From the NCBI RefSeq assembly GCF_003034965.1, contig NZ_PZKE01000009.1, positions 95,935 through 159,934 on the forward strand: a stretch of 64,000 nucleotides of DNA. The letters are read 5' to 3'. Below the pieces are notes generated by a model. That model was not told where the DNA came from. It did not search any database and saw nothing but the letters and a program-made list of their open reading frames with translations. Within the stretch, counting starts at the first letter, position 1, and each line of letters opens with the position of its first letter. Both the position numbers and the translations under genes were made by a program. Shown here piece by piece: positions 1-8,476 of the stretch. The stretch is from Fuscovulum blasticum DSM 2131. Its GTDB lineage: Bacteria; Pseudomonadota; Alphaproteobacteria; Rhodobacterales; Rhodobacteraceae.

Positions 1-80
1 TGCTGGGGCTGAGGCGGACCGCCTGATCCGAAAATCTTGTGCGGGGGCCGGTGCCCCTGCATGATCCCGCTCGGGGAGGA

Positions 81-102
81 GGGCGGCCTTCTGGGGCCGC
101 CC
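81..102 (+). terminator. Intergenic hairpin upstream of the ABC permease
   Basis: A perfect 8-bp stem (GGGCGGCC / GGCCGCCC) with a 6-nt loop is followed by TTGTTG. It lies between whatever precedes the window and the permease start. In frc-type operons the binding-protein gene normally sits just upstream, so this may be the hairpin that keeps the binding protein more abundant than the membrane subunits. No gene can be supported in bases 1-80. Confidence 0.55.
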
Positions 103-146
103 TTGTTGCAAGCGTCGGCAGGTTTGCCGGGGGACAAGGGGGGAAG

Positions 147-1208
147 ATGAGCCAGCCACAGGAATTCGAGAAGGTTCTGACCGGCAGCGCGACGACCGTC
201 GCACAGTTCGAGGAACCGAAAAGCGGGCTGAAGAAGTTGCAGCACATGCTGCACGGCAACCCGGCCCTGGTGCCGCTGATCGTGCTGGTGGCGCTGGTGT
301 TGTTCTTTGGCATTGCCAAGGGCGAGCGGTTCTTTTCCGCCTATACGCTGACGCTGATCATGCAGCAGGTCGCGGTGGTGGGCATCCTGGCCGCGGCGCA
401 GACGCTGGTGGTGCTGACGGCGGGGATCGACCTGGCCATCGGCGTGATCATGGTCTTTTCCTTCGTCATCATGGGCAACGCCGTGCTGTCCTATGGCCTG
501 CCCTGGCCGCTGGCCATTCTGGCCGGATTTGCGATGGCGGGCTTCTGGGGCTTCGTGAACGGCTTCCTCGTCTCGCGGCTGAAGCTGCCGCCGTTCATCG
601 TGACGCTGGGCACCTGGAACATCGTGATGGCGATCTGCCTGATCTATTCCGCCAACGAGACGATGCGCGAAGCCGACCTGACCGCCATCACCGGGGCGCT
701 GCACATCTTCGGCACGCCGATCAAGATTGGCGGCGCGGTGATCACGCTGGGCGTGCTGGCGATGATCGGGCTGTATGTCGCGCTGTGGTACATGCTGAAC
801 TACACCGCCTTCGGCCGCCACATCTATGCCGTGGGCGATGATTCCGACGCCGCCGACCTGGCCGGTATCCGCAGCAACAACATCCTGCTGAAGACCTATA
901 CGCTGGCGGGGCTGATCGCGGGGCTGGCGGCCTGGGTGTCGATCGGGCGGAACGGGTCGATCTCGCCCTCTACGGTGACGACCGACTACAACCTTCAGGC
1001 CATCACCGCCACGGTGATCGGGGGCATCTCGCTGTTCGGCGGGCGCGGCTCGATCCTGGGGGTGCTGTTCGGCACGCTGATCGTGGGCGTGATGAGCATG
1101 GGCCTGAACATGCTGAACGCCGATCCGCAATGGAAGGTGCTGCTGACGGGTGGGCTGATCATCGGCGCGGTTGCCGTGGACCAGTGGATCCGCAAGGTCT
1201 CGGGCTGA
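147..1208 (+). CDS. frcC: Sugar (fructose/ribose-type) ABC transporter permease
   Basis: Inner-membrane permease of a carbohydrate ABC importer of the RbsC/FrcC family (BPD_transp_2). The start at 147 follows a GGGGGGAAG ribosome site; about 353 residues are encoded, the usual length. The sequence has eight to ten hydrophobic helices, with conserved segments LVVLTAGIDLAIG near residue 100 and GGISLFGGRGSILG near residue 295, both typical of the family. The ATPase gene starts 13 bp downstream and a kinase gene overlaps that. This matches the frcBCAK order of rhizobia, with frcB expected just outside the window. Fructose as the substrate is inferred from family and order; ribose or mannose cannot be excluded. 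Confidence 0.85.
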   Translation: MSQPQEFEKVLTGSATTVAQFEEPKSGLKKLQHMLHGNPALVPLIVLVALVLFFGIAKGERFFSAYTLTLIMQQVAVVGILAAAQTLVVLTAGIDLAIGVIMVFSFVIMGNAVLSYGLPWPLAILAGFAMAGFWGFVNGFLVSRLKLPPFIVTLGTWNIVMAICLIYSANETMREADLTAITGALHIFGTPIKIGGAVITLGVLAMIGLYVALWYMLNYTAFGRHIYAVGDDSDAADLAGIRSNNILLKTYTLAGLIAGLAAWVSIGRNGSISPSTVTTDYNLQAITATVIGGISLFGGRGSILGVLFGTLIVGVMSMGLNMLNADPQWKVLLTGGLIIGAVAVDQWIRKVSG

Positions 1209-1221
1209 GGGAGAGCGACAG

Positions 1222-1992
1222 ATGGAACCCATTCTCACCGGACGCGGGCTGGTCAAGCGCTATGGCCGCGTCACCGCGCTGGACCATGCCGATTTCGACC
1301 TGTACCCCGGCGAAATCCTGGCGGTGATCGGCGACAACGGCGCCGGAAAATCCACCCTGATCAAGGCGCTGTGCGGCGCCGTGGTCCCGGACGAGGGCGA
1401 GATCCGGCTGGAAGGCCAGCCCGTCCATTTCACCAACCCGATGCAGGCCCGCGATGCCGGTATCGAAACGGTGTACCAGACGCTTGCCATGTCGCCCGCG
1501 CTGTCGATCGCGGACAACATGTTCATGGGGCGCGAACTGCGCAAACCGGGCCTGATGGGCAAGGTGTTCCGCCAGCTTGACCGCCCGCGGATGGAGGCTT
1601 TCGCCCGACAGAAGCTGTCGGAGCTGGGGCTGATGACGATCCAGAACATCAACCAGGCGGTGGAAACGCTGTCGGGTGGCCAGCGGCAGGGCGTGGCCGT
1701 GGCGCGGGCCGCGGCCTTCGGGTCGAAGGTGGTGATCATGGACGAACCCACCGCGGCGCTGGGGGTCAAGGAAAGCCGCCGCGTGCTGGAGCTGATCCTG
1801 GATGTGAAGAAGCGCGGGCTTCCGATCATTCTGATCAGCCACAACATGCCGCATGTGTTCGAGGTGGCCGACCGCATCCACATTCACCGCCTTGGCAAGC
1901 GGCTGTGCGTGATCGACCCCAAGGAATACACCATGTCCGATGCGGTGGCCTTCATGACCGGCGCCAAGACGCCCGAGCATGTGATGGCATGA
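1222..1992 (+). CDS. frcA: Sugar ABC transporter ATP-binding protein
   Basis: Cytoplasmic ATPase that energises the permease encoded upstream. The 256-residue protein has Walker A GDNGAGKST at residues 37-45, signature LSGGQRQGVAVARA near 150, Walker B VVIMDEPTAAL and switch LISHNMPHV. It has one ABC domain, unlike RbsA/XylG which have two; FrcA is likewise single-domain and about 260 residues. The start at 1222 follows GGGAGAGCGACAG. The stop overlaps the next start as ATGA, so permease, ATPase and kinase are probably translated from one transcript. Confidence 0.87.
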   Translation: MEPILTGRGLVKRYGRVTALDHADFDLYPGEILAVIGDNGAGKSTLIKALCGAVVPDEGEIRLEGQPVHFTNPMQARDAGIETVYQTLAMSPALSIADNMFMGRELRKPGLMGKVFRQLDRPRMEAFARQKLSELGLMTIQNINQAVETLSGGQRQGVAVARAAAFGSKVVIMDEPTAALGVKESRRVLELILDVKKRGLPIILISHNMPHVFEVADRIHIHRLGKRLCVIDPKEYTMSDAVAFMTGAKTPEHVMA

Positions 1993-2597
1993 CGCCGGAC
2001 GGGCTGATCAAGCTGATCCGCGCCCGGGCCGATGGTCCGGGCCGGTTCCTGGTGGCGCTGGCCGGTCCGCCGGCCAGCGGGAAATCAACGCTGGCGGCCC
2101 GGCTGGCGGCCGACCTGGCGCCGGGCGCCCGCGTGGTGCCGATGGACGGTTTCCATTATGACGACGCGGTGCTGACCGCGCGGGGCCTGCGGGCGCGCAA
2201 GGGATCGCCGCCCACCTTTGATGCGGCGGGCTTCGTTCACCTGATCCGCCGCCTGCGGGCCGAGGATGAGGTGGCCATCCCGATCTTTGACCGCAGCATG
2301 GAACTGTCACGCGCGGCCGCCGATGTGGTGGGGCCGGAGGACCGCATCCTGATTGTCGAGGGCAATTATCTGCTGCTGGATCAGGCGCCGTGGAACGCGC
2401 TGCCGGCGCTGTTCGACCTGACGGTGTTCCTTGACGTGCCCGAGGCCGAACTGGTGCGCCGCCTGACCGCGCGCTGGCGCGACCACGGCAAGGACGACGC
2501 GGCGGCGCGCGACTGGATCGCGTCGAACGACCTGCCAAATGCGCTGACCGTGATCCGCGAGTCCCGCCCGGCCGAGATTGTTCTTCGGGGCGTCTGA
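1989..2597 (+). CDS. frcK: P-loop kinase-like protein of the sugar transport operon
   Basis: A 202-residue nucleoside/sugar-kinase-like P-loop protein. It shows Walker A AGPPASGKSTLAARL near residue 25, an MDGFHYDD motif near residue 55 as in uridine kinase and pantothenate kinase relatives, a VEGNYLLLD motif and a lid-like RRLTARWRDHG segment. The start overlaps the ATPase stop (ATGA). In Sinorhizobium the matching gene frcK belongs to the fructose uptake operon. Phosphorylation of the imported sugar is plausible, but the family does not fix the substrate. Confidence 0.75.
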   Translation: MTPDGLIKLIRARADGPGRFLVALAGPPASGKSTLAARLAADLAPGARVVPMDGFHYDDAVLTARGLRARKGSPPTFDAAGFVHLIRRLRAEDEVAIPIFDRSMELSRAAADVVGPEDRILIVEGNYLLLDQAPWNALPALFDLTVFLDVPEAELVRRLTARWRDHGKDDAAARDWIASNDLPNALTVIRESRPAEIVLRGV

Positions 2598-2620
2598 CGC
2601 GGTTTTCGGGCCGCAAACCC

Positions 2621-2649
2621 TTGACACCCCCCGCGATGTGCCCAAGTTG
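2621..2649 (+). promoter_or_regulatory. Candidate promoter for the Mrp antiporter operon
   Basis: A perfect TTGACA -35 hexamer at 2621-2626 lies 89 bp upstream of the antiporter start. The -10 at 17-bp spacing (AAGTTG) is a poor match, which is common in this group. Supported mainly by the -35 and its position in the 117-bp gap after the kinase gene. Confidence 0.35.
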
Positions 2650-2714
2650 AGGCGAAACCCGCCGCGACGCGCGCGACAGCCGCCCGCCACGCCACGACGA
2701 GGAACACCGCCCGC

Positions 2715-5510
2715 ATGTCCCCTGCCCTGATCGCCGCGCTTCCGTTCCTTGGCGCGCTTTTGCCTGCCATTGCCGCGCAGGCGGGCCGGTCGGCGGCGGC
2801 GCTGGCGGCGGGGGCCGTGACACTGGCCGCGCTGGCGGGGCTGCTGGCCCATGCGCCGGCGGTGCTGGCCGGCGGGACGGTCACGGCGCATCTGGACTGG
2901 GTGCCCTCGCTGGGGCTGGCCGCCAGTTTCCGGCTGGACGGGCTGTCGCTGATGTTCGCCGGGCTGATCCTGGGGATCGGGGCGCTGATCATCCTGTATG
3001 CCCGGTTCTATCTGGCCGAGGATGAGGATGTGGGGCGGTTCCTGTCCACGCTGCTGATGTTCCAGGGCGCGATGACCGGGGTGGTGCTGACCGACAACAT
3101 CCTGATGCTGCTGGTGTTCTGGGAGCTGACCTCGCTGTCGTCCTTCCTGCTGATCGGCTGGTGGCAGGACCGGCCCGAAGGCCGGCAGGGCGCGCGGATG
3201 GCGCTGGCGGTGACGGGCGGCGGCGGGCTGGCGATGATTGCCGGGATGATGATCCTGGGCCAGATTGCCGGGACTTACGAGATTTCCGATATCATTGCCC
3301 GCGGGGCCGAGATCAAGGCAAGCCCGCTGTATCTGCCCGCGCTGGTGCTGATCCTGATCGGGGCCTTCACCAAATCGGCCCAGTTCCCGTTCCATTTCTG
3401 GCTGCCCCATGCCATGGCCGCGCCGACGCCGGTGTCGGCCTATCTTCATTCGGCAACCATGGTGAAGGCGGGGCTTTACCTGATGGCGCGGCTGTGGCCG
3501 GCGCTGGCGGGCACGCCGGAATGGACGGCGATTGTCGCCACCGCCGGGCTGGTGACCATGCTGGTCGGCGCCAAGATCGCGTTTTTCAAGGACGACCTGA
3601 AGGCGCTGCTGGCCTTTTCCACGGTCAGCCATCTGGGGCTGATCACCTTTCTGCTGGGGCTTGGCACCAAGGCGGCGGCCACGGCGGCGATGCTGCACAT
3701 CCTGGCCCATGCCAGTTTCAAGGCGGCGCTGTTCATGGTGGCGGGGATCGTCGATCACGCCGCGCATACCCGCGACATCCGGCGGCTGGGCGGCCTGGCC
3801 CGCGCGATGCCGGTGACCTTTGCGCTGGCCGCGGTGGCCGCGCTGTCGATGGCGGGGATACCGCCGCTGAACGGCTTTCTGTCGAAAGAGGCGATGCTGA
3901 CCGAGGCGGCGGCAAGCGGCCTTCTGGTGGCGGCGCTGGCGACCATCGGGGCGATGTTCTCGGTGGCCTATTCGCTGCGCTTTCTGGCGCATACCTTCCT
4001 GGGCAAGCCGCGAAAGGCGCTGGCGCATCCGCCGCATGACCCGGGCCCCGGCCTTTGGGCGGCGCCCGCGGTGCTGGTGGGGATCGTCATCGCGTCAGGC
4101 CTGCTGCCGATGGCGACCTTCGGCCCCTTTGTCGATGCGGCGGCGGGCGCGGTGACGGGCGGGCCGGTCCATGCCCATCTGGCGCTGTGGCACGGGCTGG
4201 AGCCGCCGGCGCTGTGGCTGTCGCTGGCGGCGGTGGGCGGCGGGCTGATGGTGCTGGGCGGCTGGCCGCGCCTGCGGGCGCTGTGGGATGCCGCCCCGCG
4301 CCCCGAGGCCAAGGCGATGTTCGATGCCACCCTGTCCGGGCTGGTTTCGCTGGCCCGCATGGTGACCGATGCACTGCACGGCGGCGGACTGCCGCGGGCG
4401 CTGGCGATCACCACGGCGGCGCTGCTGGCGGGCGGGGCCTGGGCCTTCCTGACGGGCAGCCACAGCCCCGGCACCCGCGCGATGTTGCCGCTTGAGGCCG
4501 CGCCGATGGTGGTCTGGGCGGTGCTGATGGCGGCCACGCTGGCGGTGGCCGCGCTGCACCGCAACCGCCTGCTGGCGCTGCTGTTGACCGGGATCGTCGG
4601 GCTGCTGCTGGCGGCGGCCTTCGCCTGGGCCTCGGCCCCCGATCTGGCGCTGACGCAGATCGCGGTCGAGGTGGTGGCGATCCTCTTGATGCTGCTGGCG
4701 CTGAACTTCCTGCCGCGCCAGACCCCGGTGGAAAGCAGCCGGCTGCGCCGCGCGCGCGATCTGGGGCTGGCCGCGCTGGCGGGGCTGGGCACCGGGGCGC
4801 TGGCCTTTGCGCTGATGACGCGCGAGGCGGCCTTTGCGCCGATTTCCGCCTTTCACTGGGCGCAGTCCAAGCCGGGCGCGGGCGGCACCAATGCGGTGAA
4901 CACGATCATCGTCGATTTCCGCGGCTATGACACCTATGGCGAGATCATCGTGCTGGGCATCGCCGCGCTGGTGATCTTTGCGCTGGCCGAAACGCTGCTG
5001 GCCAGCCGCCGCGCCACCGCCCGGCTGGCCGCGCTGGACACCGGCGGCAACGCCGGCGATCCGCATCCGGTGATGACGGCGATCGGCCTGCGCTTCCTGC
5101 TGCCGATGGCGCTGATGGTGGGGGTGTATCTGTTCCTGCGCGGGCACAACCTGCCGGGCGGCGGCTTTGTGGCGGGGCTGGTCTTTGCCATTGCGCTGCT
5201 GCTGCAATACCTGGCCTCGGGCTATGTGTGGTCGTCGCGCCGCCGGCGGTTCGACAGCCATGCGCTGATCGGGGCGGGCGTGCTGGTCGCCACGGCCACG
5301 GGGGCCGGGGCCTGGGTGTTCGGCCTGCCGTTCCTGACCTCGGGCTATACCTATGTGAAACTGCCGGGGATCGAGAAGTTCGAGCTGGCCACCGCGGCGC
5401 TGTTCGATCTGGGCGTGTTCTTCTGCGTGCTGGGCGCGGTGCTGCTGGCGATTGCCACGCTGTCGCGGCTGGCCCAGCACACGCCCGACCGCGAAAGGAG
5501 GGGTGGCTGA
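2715..5510 (+). CDS. mnhA: Mrp Na+/H+ antiporter, fused subunits A and B
   Basis: Largest subunit of the multi-subunit monovalent cation/proton antiporter (Mrp/Mnh/Pha), in the inner membrane. The 931-residue protein begins with a NuoL-like region of many helices; conserved FTKSAQFPFHFWLPHA lies near residue 220 and the HSATMVKAG segment follows. After about residue 780 comes an MnhB domain (RFLLPMALMVGVYLFLRGH, then GGGFVAGL). This A+B fusion is the rhizobial PhaAB arrangement, and no separate B gene exists in the operon. It is first in a six-gene operon with overlapping junctions. Na+ or K+ as the exchanged ion cannot be read from sequence. Confidence 0.92.
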   Translation: MSPALIAALPFLGALLPAIAAQAGRSAAALAAGAVTLAALAGLLAHAPAVLAGGTVTAHLDWVPSLGLAASFRLDGLSLMFAGLILGIGALIILYARFYLAEDEDVGRFLSTLLMFQGAMTGVVLTDNILMLLVFWELTSLSSFLLIGWWQDRPEGRQGARMALAVTGGGGLAMIAGMMILGQIAGTYEISDIIARGAEIKASPLYLPALVLILIGAFTKSAQFPFHFWLPHAMAAPTPVSAYLHSATMVKAGLYLMARLWPALAGTPEWTAIVATAGLVTMLVGAKIAFFKDDLKALLAFSTVSHLGLITFLLGLGTKAAATAAMLHILAHASFKAALFMVAGIVDHAAHTRDIRRLGGLARAMPVTFALAAVAALSMAGIPPLNGFLSKEAMLTEAAASGLLVAALATIGAMFSVAYSLRFLAHTFLGKPRKALAHPPHDPGPGLWAAPAVLVGIVIASGLLPMATFGPFVDAAAGAVTGGPVHAHLALWHGLEPPALWLSLAAVGGGLMVLGGWPRLRALWDAAPRPEAKAMFDATLSGLVSLARMVTDALHGGGLPRALAITTAALLAGGAWAFLTGSHSPGTRAMLPLEAAPMVVWAVLMAATLAVAALHRNRLLALLLTGIVGLLLAAAFAWASAPDLALTQIAVEVVAILLMLLALNFLPRQTPVESSRLRRARDLGLAALAGLGTGALAFALMTREAAFAPISAFHWAQSKPGAGGTNAVNTIIVDFRGYDTYGEIIVLGIAALVIFALAETLLASRRATARLAALDTGGNAGDPHPVMTAIGLRFLLPMALMVGVYLFLRGHNLPGGGFVAGLVFAIALLLQYLASGYVWSSRRRRFDSHALIGAGVLVATATGAGAWVFGLPFLTSGYTYVKLPGIEKFELATAALFDLGVFFCVLGAVLLAIATLSRLAQHTPDRERRGG

Positions 5511-5863
5511 TGGAGGCCCTGTTCGCCATTGCCATCGGGGCGCTGACCTTTACCGGGGTCTATCTGATGCTGCGGCTGCGCAGCTTTCCGATGATCCTGG
5601 GGCTGACCTTCATTTCCTATGCGGTCAACCTGTTCCTGTTCATCTCGGGGCGGCTGCGCAGCGGGGCGGCGCCCATCGTCGGCACGACCGACACGCCGGC
5701 AGACCCGCTGCCGCAGGCGCTGGTGCTGACCGCCATCGTGATTTCCTTCGGCATGACCGCCGTCATCGTGATGATGTCGCTGGGCGCCCGGTTCGAGGGC
5801 GGCGATGACCGGGTTGATGGCGGCAGCGACGGGCCGGGCAACCGGCCGGAGACGACGCAATGA
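5510..5863 (+). CDS. mnhC: Mrp antiporter subunit C
   Basis: A 117-residue NuoK-like subunit with three membrane helices (YLMLRLRSFPMILGLTFISY and two more). It is required for assembly of the antiporter core with subunits A and D in this family. The start shares bases with the stop of the A/B gene (TGATG) and sits behind an AAAGGAGGGG ribosome site, so it is translationally coupled. The C-terminal tail after residue 95 is hydrophilic and rich in Gly and Asp. Confidence 0.93.
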   Translation: MEALFAIAIGALTFTGVYLMLRLRSFPMILGLTFISYAVNLFLFISGRLRSGAAPIVGTTDTPADPLPQALVLTAIVISFGMTAVIVMMSLGARFEGGDDRVDGGSDGPGNRPETTQ

Positions 5864-7323
5864 CCGGCGACTGGATCATTGCCCCCGTGGTGCTGCCGGC
5901 GGCGCTGGCCGGGCTGGCGCTGCTGTTCGCGCGGCGAAACCTTGGCCTGGCGCGCGGCATTTCGCTGGCGGGCACGGGCGCGCTGCTGGCGCTGGCGATC
6001 TGGGCGGTGGCCACGACCGGCGACCCGCAGGTTTACCGGCTGGGCAACTGGCCGGCGCCCTTTGGCATCGTGCTGGTGCTGGACGGGCTGTCGGCCTTGA
6101 TGCTGCTGCTGACGGCGGGGCTGGCCCTGACGGTTCTGGTGCAGGCCGTGACCACCGGGCGCGACCGGAAGGGCCCGCATTTCCATGCGCTTTGGCTGTT
6201 TCAGGTGATGGGGCTGAACGGCGCCTTCCTGACCGGCGACGCCTTCAACCTGTTCGTCTTTTTCGAAGTGCTGCTGATCGCGTCTTACGGGCTGATGGTG
6301 CATGGCGGCGGGGCCGGGCGTTACCGCGCCGGCATTGCCTATATCGCGGTCAATCTGGTGGGATCGACGCTGTTCCTGTTCGCGCTGGCCACCGTCTATG
6401 CGGTGATGGGCACGCTGAACATGGCCGATCTGGCCGTGAAGCTGGCCGAATTGCCGCCGGGCGATCAGGCGCTGATGCGGCTGGCGGCGGTGCTTTTGCT
6501 GATGGTCTTTGCCGTCAAGGGCGCGCTGGTGCCGTTGCAGGTCTGGCTGCCCGGCACCTATGCCAATGCGCCGGGCGTGGTGGCGGCGCTGTTTGCGGTG
6601 ATGACCAAGGTCGGCGCCTATGCCGCCATCCGCTTTGGCACGCTGGTGTTTCCGCCCGGCAATGCCGCCACGGGCAATATCCTGTCTGACCTGATCCTGC
6701 CGGCGGCGGTGCTGACCATGGCCGTGGGCGGGCTGGGGGTGCTGGCCTCGCGCGGGGTGGCGCGGGTGGCGGGCTATGCGGCGATTGCCTCGATGGGCAC
6801 GGCCTTTGTCGCCATCGCGGGCTTTACCGCGCCCGGCCTTGGCGCGGCGCTGTATTACATCGCCCATTCCACCTTTGCCGGGGCGCTGCTGTTCCTGGTG
6901 TCCGACCTTGTGACCGCCCGCAAACGCGGCGCGCGGCTGCCGGGCGGGCTGGCCGCGCTGTTCCTGGTTGCCGCGGTTGCGGTGGCCGGCCTGCCGCCGC
7001 TGTCGGGCTTTGTGGGCAAGCTGTTCGTGATGCAGGCCACGGCAGACCATGCCGCGCTGATCTGGTCGGCGGTGCTGGGCACATCATTCCTGCTGGTGCT
7101 GGGGCTGTCGCGCTGCGGATCAAGGCTGTTCTGGAAGGCGGACGACGCCCCTGCCCCACGGCTGAGCGCCGGCGAACTGGTCGGGCCGCTGTGGCTGACC
7201 GCGACGCTGGTCGGGATGACGGTCTGGGCCGCCCCGATCAGGGCGCATCTGGATGGCATCGTGGCCGGCCTGCTGAACCCGGCCGCGATCATCGCCGCCA
7301 ATACGCTGGGGGCCGTGCCATGA
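5860..7323 (+). CDS. mnhD: Mrp antiporter subunit D
   Basis: A 487-residue NuoM/N-like proton-translocating subunit of the Mrp antiporter. Conserved family segments include LTGDAFNLFVFFEVLLIASYG near residue 125 and KGALVPLQVWLPG near residue 220, where the invariant Lys of the ion path is expected. About 14 membrane helices are visible. The start overlaps the subunit C stop and the stop overlaps the subunit E start (both ATGA). Residues after 420 (SRLFWKADD) form a charged loop before the last helix. Confidence 0.93.
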   Translation: MTGDWIIAPVVLPAALAGLALLFARRNLGLARGISLAGTGALLALAIWAVATTGDPQVYRLGNWPAPFGIVLVLDGLSALMLLLTAGLALTVLVQAVTTGRDRKGPHFHALWLFQVMGLNGAFLTGDAFNLFVFFEVLLIASYGLMVHGGGAGRYRAGIAYIAVNLVGSTLFLFALATVYAVMGTLNMADLAVKLAELPPGDQALMRLAAVLLLMVFAVKGALVPLQVWLPGTYANAPGVVAALFAVMTKVGAYAAIRFGTLVFPPGNAATGNILSDLILPAAVLTMAVGGLGVLASRGVARVAGYAAIASMGTAFVAIAGFTAPGLGAALYYIAHSTFAGALLFLVSDLVTARKRGARLPGGLAALFLVAAVAVAGLPPLSGFVGKLFVMQATADHAALIWSAVLGTSFLLVLGLSRCGSRLFWKADDAPAPRLSAGELVGPLWLTATLVGMTVWAAPIRAHLDGIVAGLLNPAAIIAANTLGAVP

Positions 7324-7811
7324 TCCGCCGTCTGATTCCGCATCCGGGCCTGTCGGTCTTTCTGGCGCTGTTCTGGCTGGTGCTGGCCAATAGCTGGACC
7401 ACCGGCAGCCTGATCGTCGCGCTGTTTCTGGGCATCACCGTGCCGCTGATCACCCGGCCCTGGTGGCCGGACCGGCCGCGCGTGGCGCGGCCCTGGCTGC
7501 TGGTGCCCTATGCGCTGCTGGTGCTGTGGGATGTGATCGTTGCCAATTTCCAGGTGGCGCGGGTGATCCTGTTCCTGCCGAAAGATCGCATCCGGTCAAC
7601 CTTCATTGCCGTGCCGGTCGATCTGACCGCGCCCGAAGCGATTTCCATCCTGGCCGGAACCATCACCATGACCCCCGGCACCGTCACCGCCGACTGGGCC
7701 GCCGACGGGCGCACGCTGCTGATCCACGCGCTGCACGCCCCCGACCCCGATGCCGTGCGCGACGACATCAAGACCCGCTACGAAGCCCGGCTGAAAAGGA
7801 TTTTCGGATGA
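7320..7811 (+). CDS. mnhE: Mrp antiporter subunit E
   Basis: A 163-residue MnhE family subunit: two or three N-terminal membrane helices, then a cytoplasmic domain with the family's TITMTPGTVTADW segment near residue 115. Subunit E helps the antiporter accumulate in the membrane in characterised Mrp systems. It is coupled to both neighbours by ATGA overlaps. Length and motif agree with the family. Confidence 0.92.
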   Translation: MIRRLIPHPGLSVFLALFWLVLANSWTTGSLIVALFLGITVPLITRPWWPDRPRVARPWLLVPYALLVLWDVIVANFQVARVILFLPKDRIRSTFIAVPVDLTAPEAISILAGTITMTPGTVTADWAADGRTLLIHALHAPDPDAVRDDIKTRYEARLKRIFG

Positions 7812-8080
7812 TCCTCGGATATGCCCTGATCTTTGCCATGGGATGCTTTTCGCTGGCGCTGCTGATGAACCTCTGGCGCATCGCCAGCGCCCCCACCATG
7901 GCCGACCGCATCCTGGCCGTTGATACGATGACCGTGAACGTGATCGCGCTGATCACACTTTATGGCGCCTGGATGGGAACCTCGATCCTGTTCGAGGTGA
8001 CGATGCTGCTGGCGATGACCGGCTTTGTCGCCACCGTGGCCTTTGCCAAGCACATCCTGCGCGGGAGCATCATCGAATGA
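7808..8080 (+). CDS. mnhF: Mrp antiporter subunit F
   Basis: A 90-residue MnhF (MrpF/PhaF) subunit with three helices and the conserved APTMADRILAVDTMTVN segment at about residues 28-44. It is a small integral-membrane part of the antiporter complex. The start overlaps the stop of subunit E as ATGA, and its own stop overlaps the start of G. Confidence 0.92.
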   Translation: MILGYALIFAMGCFSLALLMNLWRIASAPTMADRILAVDTMTVNVIALITLYGAWMGTSILFEVTMLLAMTGFVATVAFAKHILRGSIIE

Positions 8081-8475
8081 TCCTGATGGCACTGGAATGG
8101 GGCCTTGCGGCCATGCTGGTGGGGGGCGGGATCTTCGCGCTGATCGGAAGCTGGGGCCTGCTGCGCCTGCCAGACCCGATGCAGCGCCTTCATGCGCCGA
8201 CCAAGGCCACCACCGTGGGCGTGGGCGCGGCGCTGGTCGCGTCGGGGCTGGGCCTGACGCTGACCGATGGCGTTATCTCGTTGCAAGAGGCGCTGGTCGC
8301 GGTGTTCCTGTTCGTGACCGCGCCCCTGTCGGCGCTGTGGCTGGCGCGGGTGCATCTGTGGCAGCGGGTGCCCAAGGACAGCCTGCCGCCGCCGGTCAGC
8401 GGCGACTGGGCGGTGTTTCACGGGGCCGATGCCGCCGATCCCGCCGGGCGGACCGGCGACGGACCGGCGCGATAG
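8077..8475 (+). CDS. mnhG: Mrp antiporter subunit G
   Basis: A 132-residue MnhG/PhaG subunit. The family motif LGLLRLPDPMQRLHAPTK-type segment (here SWGLLRLPDPMQRLH) lies near residues 25-40, followed by two more helices and a hydrophilic tail. It is the last gene of the operon. Only one base separates its stop from that of the convergent nhaD, so no conventional terminator fits between them. Confidence 0.92.
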   Translation: MILMALEWGLAAMLVGGGIFALIGSWGLLRLPDPMQRLHAPTKATTVGVGAALVASGLGLTLTDGVISLQEALVAVFLFVTAPLSALWLARVHLWQRVPKDSLPPPVSGDWAVFHGADAADPAGRTGDGPAR

Positions 8476-8476
8476 G

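Noticed and set aside
2715..5510. Long antisense open frames over the antiporter, caspase and other GC-rich genes
   Set aside because: They are by-products of strong third-position GC bias. Their translations are rich in Arg, Gln, His and Pro and lack motifs, while the sense strand encodes clear protein families.
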